This document shows positions 24,809 through 36,000 of a DNA stretch of 64,000 bases, piece after piece; position 1 is the stretch's first letter; the number at the start of each line of letters is the position of its first letter. The notes beneath the pieces were generated by a model. It had not been told where the DNA came from, did not search any database, and saw nothing but the letters and a program-made list of their open reading frames with translations. A program made the translations under genes and the position numbers. Location of the stretch: assembly GCA_900074885.1 (NCBI GenBank), contig FJUW01000004.1:3198578-3262577 (forward strand), given 5' to 3'. The DNA comes from Rhynchosporium graminicola (Eukaryota; Ascomycota; Leotiomycetes; Helotiales; Ploettnerulaceae).

Positions 24809-25513
24809 ATGAAGATCTCTTTCTTGCTGTCTCTTGTTGAGCTAGCGATTCTTTCCGGCACAGCGAGTTGCACGGACTATCCTTTGCTTCCAAACGATCC
24901 AGCGACAACATCAGACTGCGCCGACTGGTATAACAACTTTGATAACCAATCCTGCCTTTGGGTACGCGATTACTTCAAAGCTACCCCGGAAGAATTCAAA
25001 CGTTGGAACCCATCTGTCGGGCTCGACTGCAAGCCATGGTACGACTGGACTTCATACTGTATCATTACATGGACGAAGTTCAACGCAAGCCAAACGACAA
25101 CGACTTCAAGCAAGACAACCACGGTGCCCACTTCTACGGCACTCGTACTCGGCCCTTCGCCCACGGCATGGACTGACATGGGTTGCTATGTCGAGGAACC
25201 GAAGCAACCTCTCCTCGATATCAACATTAACCCGAACGGCGATGCGTCTCTAAGCATCCCAAAGTGCTGGCAAGCATGCTATCGTCGCTTCTATCAGTAT
25301 GCTGGAGTTCAAAATGGCAATCAGTGCTGGTGTGGCTCTTACGTCGGCGGCGAGTGGGCAACCAACCAGACACACTGCAATTCACCATGCACCGGAAATA
25401 CGAAGACATTTTGCGGTGGTCCATCGCTCACTCAAATCTTCAAGGCACAGGCGAACGTGCCTCTAGTTTCTTCCACCACTAGTTCCGGCAAAGTCACATC
25501 AACCAAGGCTTAA
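24809..25513 (+). CDS. Secreted LysM-WSC protein
   Basis: This is a 234-residue single-exon protein. MKISFLLSLVELAILSGTAS is a secretion signal. A fungal-type LysM domain follows (about residues 36-86), with CADWYN, an EEFKRWNPSVG block and paired cysteines. A Thr/Ser-rich linker leads to a WSC domain (about 120-212), with GCYVEE, CWQACYRRFYQYAGVQ, CWCGSYVGGEW and CTGNTKTFCGG. LysM binds chitin oligomers; WSC is a putative carbohydrate-binding fold found in stress sensors and wall enzymes. No membrane anchor is seen, so it is likely wall-bound or extracellular. It opens the LysM/chitinase cluster. It could mask hyphal chitin or act as a wall lectin; which one is not decided by sequence. Confidence 0.88.
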   Translation: MKISFLLSLVELAILSGTASCTDYPLLPNDPATTSDCADWYNNFDNQSCLWVRDYFKATPEEFKRWNPSVGLDCKPWYDWTSYCIITWTKFNASQTTTTSSKTTTVPTSTALVLGPSPTAWTDMGCYVEEPKQPLLDININPNGDASLSIPKCWQACYRRFYQYAGVQNGNQCWCGSYVGGEWATNQTHCNSPCTGNTKTFCGGPSLTQIFKAQANVPLVSSTTSSGKVTSTKA

Positions 25514-26931
25514 AGCGCCACTCTGGGGCGAGGGAAAAGGGGAACATATTCGATAATCGGCTAGCTTGTGTTGCATTTAGCGAGGAAGAGGCTCATACCG
25601 AATGCTTTATAGGGTAGTTGGCTGAGCATGTAGATGTCTCTTGTTGACGGCGTGCCCCTTGGGGGATTTGGTCTACTTGAATCTAGTATGAATATGAAAG
25701 CGTACACAAATTATCTTATTGTAATAAAATTTGTTGGTTCTTGGAAGACTTCAAGGACTGATCTAACGCGGTACCTGGACACACAAGGAAGAAGTGATCA
25801 CGCAAATTTTACGATAAATGAAGACATCACAGGTTTCCACGTACGAAGATACAGCGACAAGTGTTGTAGTTTGACGGCAGGGGGTTCTCAGACTCAAAGA
25901 TTGAACCTAACTCAATCCTCGTGAGGATCAAAGATGAAGAAAGTTTCGTAATGCTTCTCAAAACAAGGCGAAAGTGAGTGGGCATATTCCCCCTTAGCTT
26001 TCCCTTTGGTGTGGTTAATATCTAAGAAAAAATGTTCTGAAATTGATGCAACCAGAGGCAGGATTTCAACTCCAACTCTGCAAGCTGATTTGATCCGGGA
26101 AAACAAGGATAACTTCAAATTGTAGTCACGAGGCTCAATTCCGGCCCGTTGAAGAGTTTTTTTTCTTACAATCAAACTCAAAATCAATATCAGATGCAAG
26201 ACCGTATGAGCCATGTTTTGGTGGCCTCACGGGCACTGGGCTCTGCTTACATTTGCACTAGTACATTGTTGTGAGGTGTATGGATAATCTTCGTAAGTTA
26301 TGCATTGTCAAGTAGTATGGTTGCTGTCAGGGCCCGGAGCTGTTACTGTAAGGTACGAATATATCTCCGGTATTGGCGTGTTGCCAAGGTATATGTGGAT
26401 TAGTCAGGAGAATAGAGCAGCGACTTTGACTTGGAATTTTCTGCATCTTTACGTGTAATCCCATGGTCCAGACCATCTGATACCAGGTTGCTGGATCATT
26501 GGGCTATGCAGAGGTATCAGCTGCACAAGGGAGCAAGGGGGTTGTTCCACCCCATTATCTAAGAACGTGACAAACAGAACAAAACAACAAGGATGTTAGC
26601 GAGACTGGGGTTCAGCGGGCCGTGCCCCTGAATCTTGCCTTCAGGGTGGCTTACAGCCATACATACTCCAGGTTAAGTTGCCTCGCATTCGGTCACTAGA
26701 TCAAGTGTATTCCAGTTCGGCAATCTGGCAGATGAGGCACAGTAGGTGCCTAGGCAGTAGTATGTCTCGGGTCACGTGCCTTTTCCGTCTACGCATTCGT
26801 TCCGAAGATGTGAAAATCCGAACTTCATAAAAGATCTGCACACCTTCCTAATTTGTCCATGAACGACGGCCCCAAGCTCTTTGACATAAGCGCTCTCAGC
26901 CTAGGACTAGAGACCGTACCGAGCGTACCTA
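25514..26931. other. Intergenic stretch upstream of MITE copy A
   Basis: No gene is supported. Short frames on both strands lack domain content. Confidence 0.4.
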
Positions 26932-27043
26932 CTCGATTTCTCCCGACGTCTGAACCTATCCACTGTGGATTTACAGGGAATATTTGGTGTGTTTGCCCTG
27001 GTAAATCCACAGTGGATAGGTTCAGACTTCTGGAGAAACTGAG
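26932..27043. mobile_element. Palindromic MITE, copy A
   Basis: A 112-bp element made almost entirely of two inverted arms. The left arm runs CTCGATTTCTCCCGACGTCT and on through CCTATCCACTGTGG. The right arm, read in reverse, is CTCAGTTTCTCCAGAAGTCT and so on. TA flanks both ends (26930-26931 and 27044-27045), the target duplication of Tc1/mariner/pogo-type transposition. It has no coding capacity, so it would have moved with another element's transposase. Confidence 0.75.
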
Positions 27044-27045
27044 TA

Positions 27046-27554
27046 TGACTACACATGATATGGCACCCATGTTGCCTAGCTACGGAAATGAAATAAATCA
27101 AAGTTTCTTCGCCTAACGTTAACAACGAAAGCTCGATTTGCCTGCCGTTGCTTTAACCACAAAAAAAATTACAATTTCAAGTAGTACCAAGGAGCTTGGC
27201 TACACAAAATATTGCCAAGGAGATCCGGGAGGTAATAATAAGATTAACAAGGATGGCTTGGCTGCTGTACAACAAGGTCCATTGAATTTTGATATCCAGG
27301 TGCAGCCAAGCATGAAGATATTGACATTGATCAACTCTAGATACCAGCGGCGATACTGTGGAACGTAGTCGTTAATTTCAAAAGAACGGGCCGTGAAGAG
27401 CAAGCGGACATACTAGCTCAGAGCCGGTGTCAATGTCCTTATAACCACAAGAATTTCCCTGGTTATTTTGAAGATATCAGACGTGCCTTTCACCGTCCAG
27501 ATCTATTCCGACAAATTCCCAATCCCAGACCAGTCGCGAAGACCTTCTTTCATC
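27046..27554. promoter_or_regulatory. Upstream region of the five-LysM gene
   Basis: MITE copy A ends about 510 bp before the start codon, so the element may sit in the promoter. No defined motif was seen. Confidence 0.35.
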
Positions 27555-29088
27555 ATGCTTTACCATTCTGCATCCATTGTTCTTCTGGCCAGCGGTCTCG
27601 TCTCAGCTTCAGTCACTGGCAGATCTACTCTTAGGCTGCAGACCCGTGATGGGCCCTCACCGGGTCTCCCTTATGCCCCTGGAACATCCGCTTACTGCTC
27701 TTGGTGGTTGGATGTCACAGAAGCGACCACCTGCGAAACTATCGCCAGCAATAATTTCATAACGGTGGCAGAATTCAGACGTCTGGTAAGTTGGCAACTA
27801 TGCTAAAGCATTGACACATCTCACAAAATCTTTGGTTTTCCCCTTGAAAACCTTTCGCTAATCTGACCGATAGAATCCTTCCCTTCCTACCACCTGTGCC
27901 GTGGAGGTTGGAAAGTCGTATTGCGTAGAGGTCTTCGGCGAACCTGCGCCGACTGTCTCATCGACAAAGTCATCAACTAAGACCTCCACTTCGACCACTA
28001 TCACTTCCAAATCCACTTCAACTCGGCCGCCAACTACCACCACTACGCTAGTGCCGTCGACGACGAAAGTTGGAAACGGCATCAGCACACCAACACCAAC
28101 CCAAGCCACTCTTGTGAACAACTGCGACGCTTTCCACTTTGTGACTTCGGGCCAAACTTGCGACGCGATTGCTTCAATCTATCGTATCACTGTAGACCAG
28201 TTCAAGACATGGAATCCTAGCGTGGGCCAGAGCTGTACTGGACTTTGGGCTGATTCATATGCTTGCGTATCGATTGTCGGCCACACACCTTCACCCACCA
28301 CGTCTGGCAACGGTATCGCAACTCCCACCCCCACCCAGGCTACTCTAGTCAACAACTGTGATGCCTTCTACTTTGTTGTTGCTGGAGATAGTTGCGAGAC
28401 CGTTTCAGCTAAACATGGTCTCACTGCTGCTCAGTTCCAAAGCTGGAATCCGAGCGTGGGTTCAACATGCTCAGGACTCTGGGCCAATGCATAGTAAGTA
28501 ACATTATGAAATCATCTCCTAGTTCTTCCCGAATCAAGATATATCTTCATCCCAAAACCACATATTTAGCAATTACTGACTTCCCCAAGCGCGTGCGTCT
28601 CGATCGTTGGCCACACCCCAACTAAGCCCGCGGCGACCACTACCGCCCCTAGCAACGGGATCGCCACTCCAACACCTATCCAGCCGAACATGGTAAAGAA
28701 CTGTGACCGCTTCTACAAAGTCAAATCTGGAGAAACTTGCACCACCATTGCCACCTCGCAAGGCGTCACGGTACAGCAGCTCACAACATGGAACCCGGCC
28801 ATCAAATCTGATTGCTCGGGAATGTGGCTCGACTATTACATGTGCACTTCTATCGTAGGACATACGCCCACGACCCCGGGTAACAGTGTCCAGACGCCCA
28901 CGCCTTTCCAGACCGGCATGACCACATCCTGCAAGACCTTCCACTTTGTTGCCTCTGGCCAGAGTTGCCAGGTCATTACGTCAAGATACGGGATCACTCA
29001 GGCCAATTTCCTCAAGTGGAATCCCGCTGTCAAAAGCGATTGTACTGGAATGTGGGCCAATGCTTACGTATGCGTTGCGGTATTGTAG
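27555..29088 (+). CDS. Secreted protein with five LysM domains
   Basis: Three exons (27555-27785, 27874-28493, 28590-29088) with clean GT-AG borders give 449 residues. The upstream in-frame ATG at 27468 is less likely, because MLYHSASIVLLASGLVSA at 27555 is a signal peptide. The first, more diverged LysM (about 47-100) is followed by a Thr/Ser/Pro-rich linker. Four regular LysM units then start near residues 161, 239, 322 and 398. Each has the pattern C-D-x-F, a G-x-[ST]-C step, a WNP block and a closing C-V/T-S-I. Repeats are joined by short Pro/Thr linkers with the phrase TPTPTQ. Fungal LysM proteins bind chitin, shielding hyphae or sequestering fragments. Pairing with a subgroup C chitinase in the same locus is a known arrangement. 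Confidence 0.92.
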
Positions 29089-30289
29089 AAATGTGTCAAA
29101 TGAATTGGAGGTAGATATGCTGCGCTGTACTAGGAAGAGGGTGTTTTCATGTTGATTTAATTAAATTTCTATGTAGTAGAGAGTTAGATGCTTAATACAA
29201 TTGTAATGATCAATAACCGTCGAGTTTCAAGTCAGAACTTTGTGCGTACATCCAGCCAAGTGGAATTCTGAAGTTAGCGTGCTCACCCTCTTTCTGAAAT
29301 TACTACACTGGTCCACCCAATATCTTTGTTTGACGCAAAAATGATACGCTTATCGTTATTGTGATGATATGGGTTTTAAGCGTGAAAGTAAGCGAATCAG
29401 AATAGTCGGTTAGCCTTCCGTTGCGCTCAGTCGCTTATAATTCGTGAAAGCACCTGCAAGTACTTGTTTCCGCGAAAGCAAATATCCTCGGTCAACTTTA
29501 CATGTACGAAACATGAGTCTTACATTTTGACCTCTCGAAAAAAGCTCACAAGTTTTATACTCTAAGCTTTATATAAAAATAGAGTAAGTCACATGTGACA
29601 TATACCTCGATTTTCTAATTGATTTATACCGGGTTACGGAATTATTTGCAACTCTTGAATTTCCCGGGTACACGAATGATATTGAATGAGAGAAATGCAC
29701 CGGGACACTTGCTTCAATGGAACACTCGCTTTGACAGACTGTAATCGTGCCGTGAAACTCTTCGTTAGGTGGTACTGTTTAAACTGTGGCGCAGACCACC
29801 ACCGTAGGGGAGGCACGTGGTTCCCTTCAAACTTGCCGCTGTGTAGGGACCAGGCTATCAAGATTTACCTATTTTCAAGTCGTGCTTATGTGGGCACACC
29901 CCGGTCTCGCCTAGCAACTTTCTTTCGGGAAAAGCCAAATCATGTCACGAATTTTTTATCCATAGGTAAATCGTCTCCCAAAGATAGCAGAGGTTCCAAG
30001 CAGAAACCTATTCAGTGAATTTGAATTGTTGTTACGAACAAGTTGGTAGCACATCAGTCTCTATCGCAATGTGGGTTGAAACTAGTAGTGTATTGCTACA
30101 CCTGAAAGAGTAAGGAGGTATGTACATATTTATTGGCTGTTAATTCCTCTGGATATTGACTTCCAACAGGTACTCCTTCTTGAGCATCCACATTACGACG
30201 AAAATAATCTCACACGTCTTCCTCTCCATTCTGCACCACAGATTCTTCTGGACATTGACCACAATGACCAATGACCGCTTCTTGTTCAA
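29089..30289. other. Intergenic, nothing recognised
   Basis: About 1.2 kb lies between the convergent five-LysM gene and the minus-strand secreted protein. The short frames on both strands have no domain resemblance. Confidence 0.4.
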
Positions 30290-31195
30290 TCATTTCCGGC
30301 AACGGTTCGTTTGGTCTTTCATGGTCTTGTACGATCTGAGAACTTGCCAATGCTCTTTTGCCGAATTATCGCCTCCCGTTCTATAAAGGTTGTCCAGCCA
30401 GGCGGTGACCAGAGCCCGACTATTGGACGGGGTTGTGACCCAGTTGATAGTGGCCTCAAAGTCGACTGTTGTCCAGCGCGGTGTGTCGGGGGCTGGTGAG
30501 GGATTTTTTGGCGTTGCCGGAGGCGTATAAGGTCCGTCATAGAAAGGGTTTGCGCCCATGTCTCTCTCAATGATAGTCATGCCTGGTAAATTGTTCTTCG
30601 CAGATTTGATCAGATGAGGACCATGGTCTGCTTGCCGGGCCTGGGTAATCCTGGTGAGCGTGTCGTCCACCCGTTTGAATGCTGCGTCGGTGGCCTCCTT
30701 TCTCACATCCGGCTTGTTGTAGTTGGCGTTGTTGATGGTCCCAATTCTTTTTATGAAGTCATTGTGATCGACCTTCCCGTTTCTGACTGCCTTGTGCCCC
30801 CTGAAGTTGAAGACTGGCTTCCCGCCATTTCTCCAAGCCCAGAGACATTTTTTCGCGGTTGCCGTATTGTCCAGAGAGCCGTCGGCCCTGTAGACTCCCT
30901 GCGACACCTTCGCAATTTCCGGAGTTTGGTTGCCCAAAAACTTCTGGAAGTCGTCAAAGTTGCATTTTGTCCGGCCCTGTCTTCCCTTGCAGGCGACCCA
31001 GATGTCGCCCTCGCACACGCCGTTTGCATTGTTCCATTTTTTGCACTGCCAACCAATCTTTTGGTCAGCTACGGGGTTGTGCTGGTCGATGACATAGGAT
31101 TCAAAGAGCCAAACTCTCTCGAGGCAGCCTTGGTATCCGCCAGCGCATACGGCTGTGACGAGGACGGAAAGCGTGACTATGAAAGAGATCTTCAT
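30290..31195 (-). CDS. Secreted protein of unknown family
   Basis: An intronless 301-residue protein. I chose the Met at 31195 (MKISFIVTLSVLVTAVCAGG), a clear signal peptide, over the upstream Met at 31225. The mature part has cysteines in GGYQGCLERVW, GWQCKKW, NGVCEGD, WVACKGRQ and TKCNFDD, then KKCLWAWRNGG, and a last one at the tail (NRCRK). The middle has a proline-rich hinge (PYTPPATPKNPSPAPDTP). A C-terminal globular segment contains WTTVDFEATINWV and ALVTAWLDNLY. I do not recognise the family and assign no activity. It is embedded between the LysM genes and the chitinase, about 1.8 kb from the chitinase start and divergent to it, so shared expression or a joint role is plausible. That is inference from position. 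Confidence 0.8.
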   Translation of the reverse strand: MKISFIVTLSVLVTAVCAGGYQGCLERVWLFESYVIDQHNPVADQKIGWQCKKWNNANGVCEGDIWVACKGRQGRTKCNFDDFQKFLGNQTPEIAKVSQGVYRADGSLDNTATAKKCLWAWRNGGKPVFNFRGHKAVRNGKVDHNDFIKRIGTINNANYNKPDVRKEATDAAFKRVDDTLTRITQARQADHGPHLIKSAKNNLPGMTIIERDMGANPFYDGPYTPPATPKNPSPAPDTPRWTTVDFEATINWVTTPSNSRALVTAWLDNLYRTGGDNSAKEHWQVLRSYKTMKDQTNRCRK

Positions 31196-31225
31196 GATGT
31201 CGATATAAGGTATAATGAGTACCAC

Positions 31226-31857
31226 AAGCGGACGAAGTAAGAACCTAAAGCAGGCCGAAGGACGAAGGACGAAAGATGAAGGACGAATGCCTTGATGAAA
31301 TTCAGTACAAGGAAGCCATGGATGTGGTTCAAGGTCTTCTCCTCAGCAAAGAAGAGCTGAGAATGCTGTTTAGCTAGATAGATGTTTAGCCAAGAGAATG
31401 CAGTCAGCTAAATCAATAATTAGCCGGGCAAATTTGACTCTCTACTCATTTCTTATCTCTTGGCTTCTCTAATCCTTACTCGCGGCTTTTTTGCGAAGGA
31501 GACTCCCTCGAAAGAAAATCTGCAGGGTATATGAGGGGACTAATCTGTCTGAAATTATGATCTATCATCGTCTCTAGATTCGCGGGAGCTAGCTCTCATC
31601 TGATCATGGTTGAAAAAGTTCAACATGATTTCGCATGACTAGGATGTTGAAGGAAATTGTACTACTGCTCGTTCAGACCGAATGACACTGTGTCTCGGAT
31701 GTGAACATCTGAATTGAGAAGGTAGTAAGCGTTTAGTTGTTTCTAGAACATGTATGTCTATCGGATCCTACAACTCACAGGTATTGGCGTACAGGGAGGA
31801 ATGGTTTATTTACCTCGCTACGTCAAATCCTTAGCGTTGGGTGAATTGTACCACCTA
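31226..31857. other. Intergenic with a small tandem repeat
   Basis: Near 31256-31288 a 'gaaggac' unit repeats with small changes. No gene is supported up to MITE copy B. Confidence 0.4.
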
Positions 31858-31977
31858 CTCGGTTTCCTCCAGAAGTCTGAACCTATCCACAGTGGGTTTG
31901 CAGGGCCAAACGTACTTTTGTACCAAAATCTCCTTATTGACCTATTGTGGATAGGTTCGACTTCTGGAGAAACCTAG
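31858..31977. mobile_element. Palindromic MITE, copy B
   Basis: A 120-bp element with the same arms as copy A (GGTTTCCTCCAGAAGTCTGA then ACCTATCCACAGTGG) and a different, longer centre. TA flanks it at 31856-31857 and 31978-31979. The right arm lacks two bases of the left (GTTCGACTTC against GTTCAGACTTC-type). Two copies 5 kb apart bracket the five-LysM and unknown secreted genes. Confidence 0.72.
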
Positions 31978-31979
31978 TA

Positions 31980-33039
31980 GCTGAGGTAGCGGTCTATCAT
32001 TAAAAACCGAGGTGGGCCTTGGAATGAATATCTACGAGCGCACCAATTGAGGCTGCCGGAGGCGGGCGGAGGAAGGCCAGAAGAGGCCACGATAGTTTCA
32101 ACGGCGTCTAAAGTCTTGGCCATGCATACTTATACTACTACCCCTGTATGCATATCATGACTCGATATCACCACACGGACAAGGGGATAGCTTGGCAGTA
32201 AGGGGACCCAGTAAGTACGTGAAGCGCTAGGCTTAGGTGTATAACGTACAACGACGCTGAAAACTTCCGCCTTGGCTCAATAGATATGTCTCTTGGGTGG
32301 CCTTCTTTCACGAATGCGTTGATGTCTGGGGTTGTCAGCACCTCAAGAGGCTCCACTCCTGAATTCGTCGCTTCCATTTTCGGCAGCTGGAGTGTTCTTC
32401 CACATGGGAGCCAGCCCCAGTCTTTTAATGTGGGCGTACCTGCTTTCTCCATGTATCCCCCCCAGCCGCTCACCGTGGGTTTGGAAAATAATACACTTGC
32501 ACATGCGGCTTGTCGTGACCCCACTAGGTACAAACCCACGGAAGAAGTGAAGTTCTCGCGAGATCAACACAGCCTGAGTCTACGCCACTGTGTTCTTTCT
32601 TGGAGAAATCGGGGACCATCAGTTCTCTTTCATACCGGATAAAAGCACCTGTTTAGTCGAACCAAGACCGGAGATTGCATTGTGCATGTATCTAGCGTTG
32701 GGTTTTTGTTTGCCTACCTGAATTTCAAATTTTGATTCACATTAAGTGCTGACCAAAGAGGTACGAACTGCCAAGTGCAGGCGGATCACGAGGTTTTTGA
32801 CTACACACTCGATTGGATATACTTTTATACCATTTCCTGCGAACTACTTACAAGCCAGTTTGTTTTTTGTCCTCCTTTCACAATACTCCAACTTCTTTTC
32901 CCCCCACACTCATTGATGCTCATTATTCTCCATCAAGATCCATTTTCTGGATGAACTACAACACCAATCTCAAACCTCATTTGTATCTTTGTTCCCGAGA
33001 AAGGCTACCACACGCAGTCCAGCCTGCTGCCGGCCCATC
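31980..33039. promoter_or_regulatory. Upstream region of the chitinase gene
   Basis: The last 200 bases are pyrimidine-rich, as in fungal leaders. Open frames of about 120 codons exist at 32168-32539 (minus) and 32286-32642 (plus), but they overlap each other and show no known domain, so I do not call them. Confidence 0.4.
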
Positions 33040-36000
33040 ATGAAGGTCTCTTCTTTCTATATTCTTGTGGCTGTGTTGTCCAGAGCTTTGGCATCCTCCG
33101 ACCTCAATGTCCGGGGAACAGAGGATGAGCTCGACTTATGGCTTTCTGCAGTGCAAGCCCAGCCTCTTGCAGCTCTCAGCTCATGCCCGATATCATGCAG
33201 CATGGCTGGTGAGGATTCTTGGTTTTTGTTCCCGGAGGCATCTCAGTTGGCTTCATGTAACGAGACAATGCTGCTCAACATTGCCGTTCAGGCGCCCAAA
33301 GATAGCAGCGAAAACGCCACACCTAGCGTTATCAGGGCATGCACAGCAGACTTCGATACTTCAAAGTCAATGAAGCTTGCCTTCGTACCAGATTCCACGA
33401 AGGCATCCCTTTGCGTTACGGCCAATAAAGTCCTGGAAGAAGGCTCAATAACCATACACCAGCCCAGCGTGGGTGGCGAGTTCTTGCCAGGACATGTCAT
33501 GTCTGCTGGCAGCCAAGTCAAAAGTTACTTTGCGTCTCAAAAGCCATCTTGCAACCACAACGCTATTGCCTTCGGCTACTCGCAGTCGGCAGTCATCGGA
33601 GTTTTTGTCGGCGCTGAATTACACCAACATGGTGTGATGAGCGATGTTCTGGACAAGTTTCTCAAATATTCACAGGAAAAGTCCTTCTCCAGGAGCACCG
33701 TGGTCCAGCTGTGTGGAATCGGGGGCCTTGGGGCCGATTACAGTATCGGCATCGTGATCAGCAGTTCCAAGAACCTTGAATTCGTCCAGGGTGCAGTCAA
33801 GACTTGGGCCGAAGGGAAATGCGTCTCGAAAAGTGACACTGGCGAAGACTGGATGACTATCATGCTGAAGGTTCCAGCTCCTGCCGAGGAGCTATTGTTG
33901 TCCAATAACACTCTATCCAGCGCCAACGGCACCATGAACCCTCGTCAGTCCACTCCCCGAGATATCGATATCCCTGCTTTCTCCCGACTGCGTCCTCGGA
34001 GTGACTGCAAATTCGTCACCGTGCAGGCGAACGAAGGGTGCTTTGCTGTGGCACAACGATGTGGAATATCGCAGACTCAACTACAAGGCTTCAATCGGGC
34101 CAATCTTTGCAACTCGCTCGTCCTCAGTGAACGCCTTTGCTGCAGCAGCGGTACCCTTCCTAGCACCTTGCCTTCCGGAAACACAGACGGTACGTGCAAG
34201 ACACGACAAGTTGTGCCGGGTGATGATTGTGGCTCACTTGCCAAGAAATGTGTAAGTTCAAACCATACGACATTGATGTTCGGCGAGACTAACAGAAGTC
34301 ATTCAATAGGGAACATCTGGAGATGACTTCATGAAAGCTAATACTGCAACCAATCTCTGCTCCAAACTCACTGAGGGTCAACACGTCTGTTGTAGTCAGG
34401 GCAAGATGCCTGATCTGAGGCCCAAGAAGAATGCTGATGGCTATTGCGCTGTTTACCGCACCAAGAAGGACGACTACTGTTCCAAGGTCGCTGCCAGCCT
34501 CATGCTCACCGTAACCGAGCTCGAGTCTTTCAATAAGAATACATGGGGTTGGAACGGCTGCAATCTACTCTACCCCGATTTCAACATGTGCCTCAGCGAG
34601 GGAGCTCCACCAATGCCTGCGATTGTTTCTGTAAGTTTGAAATGTCTCTTATTCACCCCCTCATTGGTTCCGTTAAATGTATATCACATTTGTTGATACT
34701 GTCTGGATCAGAACGCGGTTTGTGGACCGACAATGAATGGCACCGTTCGACCTGCCGCAGGGACCAACCTCACGACACTCAATCCATGCCCACTTAACGT
34801 TTGCTGCAATATCTGGGGTCAATGTGGTCTGACGGATGACTTCTGTATCGTTTCCAAGTCCACGACGGGTGCCCCAGGGACTGCGGCTCCTGGTAAACAC
34901 GGCTGCATAAGCAACTGCGGCAGGGACATTATCAAGAGCTCTGCACCAGCAAAGAGATTCAAGCTCGGCTACTTTGAGGGCTGGAACTTCAACCGCAAGT
35001 GCTTAACGATGGATGCGAGCCAGATAGACACATCGGCCTACACCCACATACACTTCGCCTTCCCCAACGTCACGCGCGGCGACTTTCGCATTGAGATAAC
35101 TGACCCACTGGTGAAAGAGCAGTTTACCTATTTCAAGAGCCTCCAGGGGGTGAAGAAGATTGTCTCTCTAGGCGGCTGGGACTTCAGTGCTCTCCCGGGC
35201 ACTTACATGATCCTCCGAGATGCAGCAATGCCCGGCAACCGTGACATTTTCAAGCGAAATATTGTGTCTTTTATCAATGAACACCAGCTGGATGGCATTG
35301 ATCTAGACTGGGAATATCCAGGAGCTCCTGACATCCCCGGCATTCCGGCAGACGATCCGGCCAACGGCCTCAATTATTACCGACTCCTCGCCAGCATCAA
35401 GGCAGAGGTCGGCAGTGCCAAGTCGGTCTCGTTCGCGGCACCCGCGTCGTACTGGTACCTCCGCTCATTCCCCATCAAGCAGATGGCTCAGACTCTCGAT
35501 TACATTGTCTTTATGACATATGATCTACACGGTCAATGGGATGCTGGCAACAAGTGGACCTCGCCTGGCTGCCCATCTGGCAGTTGTCTGCGGTCACACG
35601 TCAACGAAACCGAGACCAAGGAAGCGCTCTCCATGATCACCAAAGCAGGTGCTCCCTCTAACAAAGTCCTCGTCGGAGTGGCTAGCTACGGACGCTCCTA
35701 CAAGATGGCTCAGGCTGGCTGCGATGGCGAGAACTGCCTCTATACAGGCAACAACCGCAATTCAGGAGCTGCCAAAGGCCGGTGCACTAACACGGCTGGA
35801 TACATCTCCAACGCTGAAATTGACGAAATCATCAGTGCAAACAAACACAACAAGCTCTGGAAGAAAGAGGGTTCCAACATGATGGTATACGATAACACAG
35901 AATGGGTAGCCTGGATGGATGATGAAACGAAAGCAAAGAGATCCGAATTTTACGACTCATACAACTTCTTGGGTACGACTGACTGGGCGATCGACTTGCA

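Noticed and set aside
32168..32642. Two overlapping frames of about 120 codons on opposite strands
   Set aside because: Neither has a domain, a convincing start or splice context. They read like chance frames in a GC-richer patch.
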